Below are positions 1 through 10,400 of a stretch of DNA of 48,078 bases, piece by piece (the first letter of the stretch is position 1; every line of letters starts with the position of its first letter). Origin of the DNA: a virus; IMG/VR virus record IMGVR_UViG_3300020196_000067, positions 1 to 48,078 of that record. One strand, 5' to 3'. Below the pieces are notes generated by a model. It was not told where the DNA came from. It did not search any database and worked only from the letters and a program-made list of their open reading frames with translations. Position numbers and translations under genes: made by a program.

Positions 1-3
1 AGT

Positions 4-786
4 ATGATAACCACACCAATTAAAATTTTAAAAGGCGTGGCAGAAACTACAGAGCCAAATTTATCATTAGTATCAAAACTTTACTTAGGTGCTAAAACGC
101 TTAATCCTGATTTATCTTCGGTTTTCATTCCTGCGGTTTCTATACCTTTGGGCTTACCTACGCCCGTCAGTCCTCCAATACTTCCTTTTGTTAATCTACC
201 TTTAGCTTTAGCGTATTTTGGAAGTTTAGCTTGGTTTTCTGATGATATAAGTTTTAATCTTGATTCCTCTAAAGAAGCCGCAAATAATGCATTAAATAAA
301 AATGTAAATGGAATTAATTGTGAACAAAAAATTTTATCCAATAGAGATAGTACATATTTCAAATCGTATACTACAAAAAATAATTCAGTATATTCTAATT
401 ATAAAATAAATAATATTTTAAATGAAACTTTACTACAGTATGTAAACAGAAAATATACTTCTTTAGATAAAATGTTTAGCAAGGAAGCTTATTCAGCGGA
501 TAAAAAACCTCCTAACGCCATTTGGTCCGACTCTCCGTATAGTATTGAATTTAAGAAAATTGAATCCTTAATCGATGTTTATAGTAATACGGGTATAGGG
601 CTTTTATGGCTAGATCTTGATATGCCTTATCCGGTAGACGGTCCAGAAGGATTCAAGAGTTTTGTAGAATTAGCTTTTAATAATTCTGGTGAAACTGATT
701 TTAATAAATGGGTTCTTAAAGAAGACGTGTTTGGGTTATCCCCAGCAGTTAAAGTAGATTTCTCAATACTAGCCGCAAATAAATAA
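4..786 (+). CDS. Proline-rich virion-associated protein, baseplate region (unknown)
   Basis: I do not recognise a family for this 260-residue product. Residues about 40-80 are rich in proline and hydrophobic residues (several I/L/V-P steps and a PPILPF stretch) and end in an aromatic LAWF segment. The remainder is polar, Asn/Lys/Ser-rich, with no catalytic motif. It lies 26 bases upstream of the gp25 gene on the same strand, so a baseplate or baseplate-hub role is inferred from position only. The ATG at base 4 is almost at the window edge, so the ribosome site cannot be seen; the single codon before it is open, and the true start may lie upstream. The hydrophobic stretch is too proline-broken to be a convincing membrane helix. 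Confidence 0.7.
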   Translation: MITTPIKILKGVAETTEPNLSLVSKLYLGAKTLNPDLSSVFIPAVSIPLGLPTPVSPPILPFVNLPLALAYFGSLAWFSDDISFNLDSSKEAANNALNKNVNGINCEQKILSNRDSTYFKSYTTKNNSVYSNYKINNILNETLLQYVNRKYTSLDKMFSKEAYSADKKPPNAIWSDSPYSIEFKKIESLIDVYSNTGIGLLWLDLDMPYPVDGPEGFKSFVELAFNNSGETDFNKWVLKEDVFGLSPAVKVDFSILAANK

Positions 787-812
787 ATATTTAATAATAG
801 GAAATAAAAAAT

Positions 813-1187
813 ATGCAAGGATATTCACCTAAACTTCCGTTACTAAAAGATTCTATAGACGGTTGCTATGGACTAAATAAAACAATTGTTGATACTATAA
901 AACAAAACTTTAAAATGCTTATTCTTACTAATCCGGGTGAGAGGGTTATGATACCTGATTTTGGTGTTGGAATTAGAAGATTTCTGTTTGACCAAGATAC
1001 CGATGCGGTTAGAGCTAGCATTACAACAAGAATTAGACAACAGGTAAGTCAATATATGAGTTTTTTAACTATAGACGATATAGCTATATCAAAACCAGAA
1101 TCAAACGATGAAAATACGGTTTTTATACAAATAAAATATTCAATAACCAATTTAAATGTAAAAGATATACTAAATATTGAAGTATAA
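813..1187 (+). CDS. 25: Baseplate wedge protein, gp25/GPW family
   Basis: This 124-residue protein has the size and signature of the gp25/GPW family, the wedge component that joins the sheath to the baseplate in contractile tails. The diagnostic block lies at about residues 30-60: an L-T-N-P-G-E-R-V-M core, then P-D-F-G-V-G-I-R and F-L-F-D. The hydrophobic K-Q-N-F-K-M-L segment before it and the D-A-V-R-A-S-I helix after it also fit. An AGGAA ribosome site precedes the ATG. The next gene encodes the gp6-type wedge protein, the usual T4-like neighbour. Despite old 'lysozyme-like' labels for the family, nothing here suggests an enzyme. Confidence 0.93.
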   Translation: MQGYSPKLPLLKDSIDGCYGLNKTIVDTIKQNFKMLILTNPGERVMIPDFGVGIRRFLFDQDTDAVRASITTRIRQQVSQYMSFLTIDDIAISKPESNDENTVFIQIKYSITNLNVKDILNIEV

Positions 1188-1226
1188 CTTGTATAACATG
1201 CTATTTATATACTGAGGAAAGCATAA

Positions 1227-3029
1227 ATGGCTAAAAAAATAATACCTATTAAATACACAAGTCGTGATTTTCAGAGCATAAAAGACGATTTAATAGAACA
1301 TGCTAAGAGATATTATAAAGATTCTTATAAGGATTTTAACGAAGCGTCGTTCGGCTCTTTAATGCTAGATTCTGTAGCATATATAGGCGATATGTTATCT
1401 TTCTATATTGATTATCAGGCAAATGAAAGCTTTCTTGATAATGCGGTAGAGTATGAAAATATTATAAAAATAGGTAGACAATTAGGATATAAATTTACTA
1501 ATTCTGTTTCTTCAACAGGGGTGGCTAGTTTTTATATTTCTCTTCCGGCTATAGCTGGTGGTTTAACACCTAATTTTGATTATGCGCCCGTATTAAAAAG
1601 AGGTAGTACTTTTAAAACAGTCAACGGAGTATCGTTTATATTAAACGAAGATGTAAGATTTGATAATCCAAACAATGAAATAAGGGTAAGTACAGTAGAC
1701 GAAGACGGATCACCGACTTTTTATGCTGTAAAGGCGGTAGGAACTGTAGTTTCTGGCTTGACAACATCAGAAACTGTATCTGTCGGCGCATATGAGAGAT
1801 TTAAGAAAATTAATTTAAATCAGTTAGATATTGTTGAAATATTATCTGTTGTAGACTCAGAGGGTAATGAATATTTTGAAGTTGATTATTTATCTCAAAA
1901 TGTTATTTATAAATCTTATACTAATAAAAATCCTACTGATGCCGTATTGGCAAAAGAAATATTAAAACCATTTGTTGTTCCAAGAAGATTTGTGGTTGAT
2001 AGAAACTTAAGAACTACCTCATTACAATTCGGTGCTTCAACTAATATAGAGCTAGATAATTCTAATAATATCAGTTTTGAGCCTACCAATGTAGTATTGG
2101 ATATCTATGGAAAAGATTATATTTCCAGCGACTCTTTTGACCCTTCAAGACTATTAAATAATGATAAATTTGGTATTTGTCCTTCAAATACCACTCTTAC
2201 TGTCACATATAGATATAACGATTCTTCTAATGGCGTTAACTTTGCAGTTAACTCTTTAAATTCTGTTTCAAATGCAAAGTTTGACTTTATGAATGAACAA
2301 GATTTAGACCCTGATTTAGTAGATGCTGTACAGGAAAGTTTAGAAATAAACAACGATGTTCCATTACTTGGTGATGTTACTGTAATAGATTCTGAGGAGT
2401 TAAAGAGAAGAATTGAAAATAGCTTTTCTGCTCAGAATAGAGCTGTAACGCAGCAAGATTATAAATCTTTAGTATATGCTATGCCATCCAAATTTGGAGC
2501 TATTAAAAGAGTAAATATTATAAGAGATGATAATTCCTTAAAGAGAAATTTAAATCTTTATATCTTATGTGAAGACGCAGATGAAAAACTAACCATCGCT
2601 AATCAAAGCGTAAAATCAAACATAAAAACGTGGCTAAGTCGCAATAAAATGATTAATGATTCTATAGATATATTAGATGGAAAAATTATTAATTATGCTA
2701 TTACGTTTGTAGCTTTAGGTACAAATGAAAAGGCAAAAAGCGATATTTTAATTGATGCCCTAAATCAACTCAAGTCTGATTTTTCGAGACTTCCTGATTT
2801 TGGAGAAACATTTAATATTATTGATATCTATTCTAGCTTGAAAAAAGTTCCATCTATTATTGATGTTGTTTCTGTTAAAGTGGAGCCAAGAGTTGGAAAT
2901 AATTACTCTAATTCACAAATGGATTTTAAACAAAATACAACTGCTGATGGAAGGTTTATAAGTGTACCTCTCAATGTTGTAATGGAATTAAAATATCCGG
3001 ATAGTGATATAAAAGGAACAATTTTATAA
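1227..3029 (+). CDS. 6: Baseplate wedge protein, gp6-like (baseplate J family)
   Basis: This 600-residue protein matches the gp6/baseplate-J type that forms the wedge dimer ring of T4-like baseplates. The N-terminus carries the typical Y-T-S-R-D-F start, then a block reading F-N-E-A-S-F-G-S-L-M-L-D and a Y-I-G-D-M-L-S-F-Y segment ending in Q-A-N-E-S-F-L-D (residues about 10-75). A second family-like block near residues 390-420 (S-A-Q-N-R-A-V-T-Q-Q-D-Y) resembles the conserved ARTxxDYE-type region of baseplate-J proteins. A GAGGAAAG ribosome site decides the start. The motif CTATTTATAT sits at 1201, just upstream. The stop overlaps the start of the next gene by one base (TAATG), which suggests translational coupling. 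Confidence 0.93.
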   Translation: MAKKIIPIKYTSRDFQSIKDDLIEHAKRYYKDSYKDFNEASFGSLMLDSVAYIGDMLSFYIDYQANESFLDNAVEYENIIKIGRQLGYKFTNSVSSTGVASFYISLPAIAGGLTPNFDYAPVLKRGSTFKTVNGVSFILNEDVRFDNPNNEIRVSTVDEDGSPTFYAVKAVGTVVSGLTTSETVSVGAYERFKKINLNQLDIVEILSVVDSEGNEYFEVDYLSQNVIYKSYTNKNPTDAVLAKEILKPFVVPRRFVVDRNLRTTSLQFGASTNIELDNSNNISFEPTNVVLDIYGKDYISSDSFDPSRLLNNDKFGICPSNTTLTVTYRYNDSSNGVNFAVNSLNSVSNAKFDFMNEQDLDPDLVDAVQESLEINNDVPLLGDVTVIDSEELKRRIENSFSAQNRAVTQQDYKSLVYAMPSKFGAIKRVNIIRDDNSLKRNLNLYILCEDADEKLTIANQSVKSNIKTWLSRNKMINDSIDILDGKIINYAITFVALGTNEKAKSDILIDALNQLKSDFSRLPDFGETFNIIDIYSSLKKVPSIIDVVSVKVEPRVGNNYSNSQMDFKQNTTADGRFISVPLNVVMELKYPDSDIKGTIL

Positions 3030-4459
3030 TGTCTATTAAAAAATTTATTGCTTCTAAAGATACTACTATTACCGATGCTTATAAAGAAGATTATAGGTCA
3101 CGCGCTATAAATTCGAATATTGGGGCGGCAGATTCTTTAGAAGTTTTTTCAATTTATGGTCAAGTTACTACTTCTTCTTTGGAAAAAAGCAGAATTTTAG
3201 TTGAATTTCCAATATCGCAAATTTTATCCGATAGACAATCCGGTAAATTACCAGCTAGTGGTAGTGTAAATTATTTTTTAAAGTTAACAAACGTTGTACA
3301 TCCTTTCAGTGTTCCTAGACAATTTAAAATGACCATAAATCCAATAACAAAGTATTGGGAAGAAGGTTATGGCTTAGACATGGAAGGCTATACCGATGAC
3401 GGCTTTAAAGAAAATATAGGCGGTAACGGTGCAACATGGGTTATGGCTTCTAGTGGGACTTATTGGGATACTCAAGGAGGCGACTATTTAACATCATCGC
3501 AGTATACTTTAACTAGTAGTTTTGAAACAGGGTTAGAAAATATAGAATTAGATATTACAGAAATAACTGAAAGATGGTTATCTAGCGTAATACCAAATTA
3601 TGGTTTTATTATCAAACTTTCTTCATCTTATGAAGATGGTTCAACATTACAGAGTTTTTATACTAAAAAATTTTCTGCCAGAGGATCGCAGTTTTTTTTT
3701 AGTAGACCTGCCATAGAAGCTAGATGGAATCCGGCTGTAACTGATGATAGAAATAGTTTTTATGCCTCTAGCAGTTTGCTTTCTGCTGATGACAATAAAA
3801 TGAATTTGTATTTTTACAATAAAGTAAATGGAGCATCTAAAAATATAGTTAATAATCCAACAGCTACTGTTAAATTTTACTCCAATTCTTCTTTGTCTAA
3901 TGAAATAATCCCTTCTTATTTATCAGTAACCAATCCTTTTCCCGGCGTATATAAAGCCCAAGTAGCTATAAACACTACGGCTAGTATTTTGTATGATAAA
4001 TGGGTTGATGCATCTAATATTACTGATAAATTTTTCTCTTCCTCTTTTGACGTTCTACAAAGAGAAAACGATATTGTAAGTGATGTACCGCAATATATTA
4101 TAAACATAACAAATATGAAATCTTCATATTTTCAAAATGAAAACACCAGATTTAATATTTTTGTTCGTGAGCGTGATTGGCAACCTAATATCTATACAGT
4201 AGCTTATAATAATATAGAAAATATTATAATTCCCAATTTATATTATAAAATTTTTAGATTTAACGATAATTATACTGTAATTGATTATTCAACTGGATCG
4301 TTAGCTTATACTAAAACTTCTTACGATTCAAATGGTAATTATTTTGACTTGGACATGAATATTCTTGAAAAAGATTATGGTTATGCTATAAAATTAGCTA
4401 CTTGGGATGGAGTTCAATTACAAGAATTCAAAGATATATTTAAATTTAGGGTAGAATAA
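3029..4459 (+). CDS. Virion protein with DNRLRE-like beta-sandwich region
   Basis: This 476-residue structural protein follows gp6 with a one-base overlap and precedes the 2705-residue protein by two bases. The first ~230 residues resemble DNRLRE-type beta-sandwich (CBM-like) domains. They open with A-S-K-D-T-T-I-T-D-A-Y, then have an S-R-I-L-V-E-F-P-I-S strand and a late L-D-I-T-E-I-T-E-R-W-L segment followed by N-Y-G-F-I-I-K-L. That order (exposed tag, 'LxxFxls', then 'DvTxxvxxW' and 'N-x-G-hhhkh') is what I expect of that fold. The C-terminal half (about 250-476) is beta-rich and unassigned. A baseplate-proximal role, perhaps carbohydrate contact or stabilisation of the wedge, is inferred from gene order. 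The domain name rests on eye-matching. Confidence 0.8.
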   Translation: MSIKKFIASKDTTITDAYKEDYRSRAINSNIGAADSLEVFSIYGQVTTSSLEKSRILVEFPISQILSDRQSGKLPASGSVNYFLKLTNVVHPFSVPRQFKMTINPITKYWEEGYGLDMEGYTDDGFKENIGGNGATWVMASSGTYWDTQGGDYLTSSQYTLTSSFETGLENIELDITEITERWLSSVIPNYGFIIKLSSSYEDGSTLQSFYTKKFSARGSQFFFSRPAIEARWNPAVTDDRNSFYASSSLLSADDNKMNLYFYNKVNGASKNIVNNPTATVKFYSNSSLSNEIIPSYLSVTNPFPGVYKAQVAINTTASILYDKWVDASNITDKFFSSSFDVLQRENDIVSDVPQYIINITNMKSSYFQNENTRFNIFVRERDWQPNIYTVAYNNIENIIIPNLYYKIFRFNDNYTVIDYSTGSLAYTKTSYDSNGNYFDLDMNILEKDYGYAIKLATWDGVQLQEFKDIFKFRVE

Positions 4460-4461
4460 TA

Positions 4462-7400
4462 ATGTCTTTAAAAAATCTATTTGGTAAAACTTCTGAAAAC
4501 ATCATTAGTAATAAAGAATTACAAAAAATTTACGATGATTCAGAATCTCAACAATATGTTGAACAGGTTATAGAAGAAAAAAATAAATTCATTCCTGTTG
4601 TTGATTTTACGTCGGCTTCTAATTTTGCTAGATACGGTTCAGCAGAAAGATATTATGTTGATGCATTAACCAACATATATCAAAACTATCCATATGATGG
4701 CTCTAAGAAAGAAAAATTAGAATGGAGAAATCGCAGTACTCCTTTTGATTTATATGTTTTTGACAATTTATATCCTAAAACAACTGGTTATGTAAATTTA
4801 TCTGCTAATATAACACTAAGTTCACAAATAGTAGATTTAGTTTCTTATCGTTCTTCTTCTGCGCCGCAGTATATAACTGTTAAAGGTGGTCCAAATCCGG
4901 CTATAGATGGTAAATTTGAAAATTCTAATATATATGATTTAAAAACTAACAGGGAATGTAATTTAGGTATTACTCAACAAGGTAATACAGTAGAATTTTG
5001 GTTTAAAGATGAATATTCTTCTACCGGTTCTTTAACTAATTCCAGATATGCCTTATTTGACTTATGGAATGGTAAAGCGAAATCTGATAATTCTTATTCT
5101 AGACTTTTAATTGAAAATTTAAACGGTACTAGTTTTGGCGTTACATACATGTCTGGTTCTTCTGGAGCAGACCGCGTATCTATTGAACATTCTATAGATA
5201 AAAATAAGTGGCATCATTATGCCTTTACTTTTAAAAATAACAGTCAAAATAATAATAATTTAGACATAAGTTTATATGTAGATGGTGATTTGGTTAAAAA
5301 AATAACTACTACTGCAACAGGGAAAATTAATTTAGCTAATAATTCCGGCATGATAGCTAATATTGGCGCTTATAGAACTAATATAGATGCTAATAACAAC
5401 GCATGGAATGGATTTGGTGTTTCTTATGGAAGCTATGATGAATTAAGATTTTGGAAAGTCGCTAGAAACTCTAAGCAAATTTTCAATAGCTGGCACCGTT
5501 CTTCCGGTGGCGGCACAAATAAAGATACAGCTAATACAAATCTAGGTATATATTTTAAATTTAATGAAGGCGTAATAGATGAAAATAACATTAATGATTT
5601 AGATAAGATATGCCTTGATTATTCTGGACGCTTATCTAATGGCGTTATAGTTAATTATACGGCTGGTTGTAAAAATACTAGTTCTGCTATAAATGAATAT
5701 TTTTCTAAAATAATAGAAGAAAAAGAGCCAATTATATTTTCTTCTAATCCCTTAGTGCAACAAGTGATTGATGAATATTCTATTTTAGGTTTTCAATACG
5801 ATCAGACTAATCCAACATCTTTTTATAAATCTGTTCCTTCTTGGATAGTAGACGAAACGGAAAATAAAGATTATCAAGATTTAAATTATTTAATACAAAT
5901 TATTTCAAGTTATTTTGATTCTTTGCATCTTTATATTGAAAAATTGCCAAGAATAAAAGATGTAGAATATTTAAAATCTGTTGATAAACAAAAAACTTTT
6001 ACTAAAAATTTATTGACTTCTCATGGATTTGAATTTAGCGATATCTTTTCTGACGCTTCATTATATGAGGAATTATTTTCATCAACTGAAAAAGAAGATT
6101 TTTCAGATAAACTTTATAATGTAAAAAATGCTATATATCAAAATATATACAACAACTTAACTTTTATTTATAAGTCCAAAGGAACTGAAAAGTCATTAAG
6201 AAATTTAATTCGTTGCTTTGGTGTAGATGATGAATTAGTTAAAATTAATTTGTATGCTGATAATATAACATATGACTTAAAAGACAGATATGTACCAACA
6301 GCAATAAAGAAAAAATATATAAATTTTAATAACACAGATAAAATAACCGGTTTTATTTATCAAAAGCAAACACCGGGAAATCCTACCTCAAAAGGTTTTA
6401 TTACCGGCTCTACGGATGAAAAGTTAAAATTTATACCATTAACTTTTGAAACAGAAGTTATATTTCCAAAAAGAAATGATGTCTATTCTATAGACTATTT
6501 CAGCGCTCAGTATACTGATGTTTCTCTTTTTGGCGTTCATACCGCTAAAGATGACGAAAATGATTTATCTTGGGGCAGTGATAAATTTAATTTTTATGTT
6601 TACGCCACTAAGATAGCAAACGACAGTCCAGATGTATACTTTAGCTTGTCTGGATCCTTTAACGGGCAGCAAATATACGTCACAAGTAGCGTATATAAAA
6701 ATACTTATAATAACGAAAAATGGAATTTGTCTGTTAGATTATACCCAGATAAACTTAATAATATAAATTTAACTTCCGGCTCTGATGAAATAACAAAATA
6801 TTATTTAGATTTTGTTGGTTATAATGTTTTAGGTGATGACGTTAATAACAACTTTATTGTTAGTGCTAATATATTATCTGGTAATTACGAAGAGGCTATA
6901 AAGCAAAATAAAAGATTATATGTTGGTGCCCATTATGAAAATTTTGACGGTACAACTATAAAAGCTTATTCTGATGTAAAAATATCAAATTTAAGATTAT
7001 GGTTTGATTATCTTAATAATGACGAGCTATTATCACATGCTTTAGAAGTTAATACACATGGTAGACAATACCCAAACTGGAATCCAAACTATTTAAACTC
7101 TATCGTTAATACTTTTACGTCAAGTTATATTATAAGCAGTCAAGATACTCTAGTTTTAGATTGGACTTTTGAAGATGTAACCTCTTCTGATAATAATGGA
7201 CAATTTTACGTTAAAGACTTTTCTTCTGGCAGTTTAGATGCAAATTATAATTACGGCTTAGGATGGTTAGCGGATTATTTAACTAATGAATATACAGCTT
7301 TTGGTGATAAATTCTTTCCCAATGATTTATCGACCGTAGAAAATCAGTACATTTACTCTCTAAAAAAGCAACAACCAGAAACTTTGAATAGTAATGACTT

Positions 7401-10400
7401 AATAGATATTTCTCCTATTGACGATTTTACTAGAACAAAACAATCAAAACCATATACATATTTTATTGCTATAGAAAAAAGTATGGCTCAAGTTATAAAT
7501 GATGAAATACTTGATTGGTTTGCTACTATAAAAGATTTTAATAACTTAATCGGAGATCCCTCAGAGAGATATCGTATTGAATATAACGGTCTTGCACACT
7601 TAAGAAAATTATTTTTCAGTAGAGTAAATAATGAACCAAGTTATGAAAAGTTTTTAGAATTTTATAAATGGATTGATTCTTCTATAACTGTTTTAATAAA
7701 TCAAATATTACCAGCTAGTGCAAATATAACAGACAAAATTAGAAACGTAGTCGAAAGTCACATATTAGAAAGAAATAAATACGAAAATAAATTACCAACC
7801 TTAGAATTTAAAGGAAAAGTTAAGTCATATCCCGTTCAATCACATTTAGAATATAATTATGTGGAACAAGCAGCAGAATTATCTAGCTTATCTGAACAAT
7901 TAAAAGTCAGCAGATACTATAATTTTAAGCCTATATGGTTAAAGAATAGGGTGGAAAGAAACAACACCTTAGTTGATACGGATCTTTTACCACAAAATGA
8001 TATAGATAGAGAAGTTCTAAGACAAATTATAAACAATAAAAATCTAGATTCTCCACCGACAGTATACTTGCCAAATGATATTACTGGTTATGAACATGAT
8101 ACATACAAAATTAGAACATTATCTAAAACATATAAATTAAATACAGATAAGTTAATAATTTGTGAAGATATAATAAAACCAATAAATATAGAAAATACAA
8201 AATTTACAGGACAGATACAATTTGCAGAAGACTTAGAAAATTCTGCTAGTTCTGATGTACTACCTAAATCCTATAAGAAACAAGGAAATTTCTTAAATAA
8301 TTATGAATACTTACAGACTTCTGGAAGAACTGAAAACAATAAATCATTTGTTTCTGCATCTGGAATTTTAACCAGTACTTCTTCTGTTAATGAACTAGGA
8401 TATGCTGATAAAAGTTTAATACAAAGAGCTGCAAAAAAGAATGTATTTGTTGAAAGATTTAGTGCTCCCGGTGGCGCAGAAGTAAATAGTAGAGGTGCAT
8501 TAGATAGAGATGCGGAAGAATATTCTGCTTACAATAACTTAAATTATAGAAATTTTAGAGTTAGAAAACAACTACATGCTTGGTTGGCGGAAAGCATGAG
8601 TATAAATCCAGTAAATCCTTCTTATCATAAAGTAAATAGAAACTTTGGTTATCTACCGGGAGAACCATATTATGAATATGTTGGAGGAAATTCTGGTAAT
8701 GGACCAATTCCTACATATACTTTATCTTCGTCTGCTTATACATTAAATAATTTCATGGGTATCCTTTATGATACAGGAGGTGTAGATCAAGATTATTTAA
8801 TTTCAGAGCAAAAATATGTATTTATTGAACCACCGGGAGGTATAACTAAATTTACTATTAATTCTTTCTCTACTGCTGATTTTAATGATAAATTAAAAAT
8901 TTATTACAATCCCAATCCAGAAATAGAAGTTGAATTACCAAAGCCTCATGGCGCAGGCGGCAGCCAAGGTTGGTCTGATATTTCATTAGGATTAAATAAT
9001 AACGCTCTTGCATTAGCTAAAATAGATAATAAAATATATGTTGCTGGCGATTTTGCGTTTAATGGTAGCGAAGCAGTTAATTTAAATTCTATTGCTGTTT
9101 GGGAATCAGGTAGTAATTTAATGCCTCTAAGCGGTGGCGGTGTAGACACTGACGGAGGTGAAGAAATAAATTGCTTATATGTAAGTGGCACCGATATATA
9201 CGTTGGAGGAAATTTTTATACAGTCGGTGTTGACCCATTAATTACAATCCAGCAGCCTTTAACTGATTGGACCATTTTAACAGCTTCAACGGTATTTTCA
9301 GTAGAATATCCATATAAAATATTTTCTGTAAATGATACTTTATATGTTGCTGGATATTGTGATACAACTTCTAAAAATGGTATTTCCTATTATAATGAAA
9401 CATCCGGATGGCAAATTTTAACTTCTAGTGATGGATACTATATAAGCGGTACAATACACGCTATAGTAGTTAAAGATAATTATATTTATTATGCCGGTAA
9501 CATAAGAAATGTTAATAATACATCTGATATCTTAGCTCAATCAAATATTGGTAGATATGATCTGACAACTAATACTTATGAAACTCTAGGTACGCCACAT
9601 ATAGATATTACAGATTTTTCTTCTGGTTCTTATGTAAACTGCATGACCATTTCTGGTTCTGATGTATATGTTGGATTATGGGATGCAAAAAATTATATAG
9701 TATGGAAATGGGATGGCTCTTCTTGGTCGGGCGTGGGAGATCAAATACTAAACTTTGTTCCTACCTATGCAAATGATATTCAATTTAGCGGTAGTGATAT
9801 TTATCTTGGTGTAACATTTGAGGCTGGTTTATGGACTCTTTCTTCAAGTATTTGGATTCCAGTAGCAAATTATGACGGCTCATATGTTAAGCAAAATAAT
9901 ATAAACCCTAATTACAATAGTTCAACGGGTTTAGAAGCGTTAAAGGGTGAAAGTGGAGTATCAACCGTAAGAAAAATTATTGTCAATGATGATGGAACTA
10001 TAGATATATTTGGCGGTTTCAATAAATTAGCTGATAATAATGGAAATGCAATTTTAGAATTAAGCGGCGCAGCTAAAATATCATTTGATGTAACTGGTAG
10101 TATAGTTTTTAGTCAAATCGGTGATGGTTTGTTGGTATATGGTAGTCCCACATATGATACAAGATATGTACAACAAATACACGCGGCTCATTACAGTGGC
10201 AGTGACTTATATGTTGCAGGAGCATTTGACGATTATACAAGTTATAAGGTCTATAAATTAGTCGGAACGGCTTGGATACCACAACTTTCCAGTGATTATT
10301 CTTCTGGCGAAGGAGTAATTTATGATTTTACCTTTTTAGGAGAAAAAACTTATTTTGTCGGTAATGACTTATTAGATTCCATTAATAGTAATTACAATAA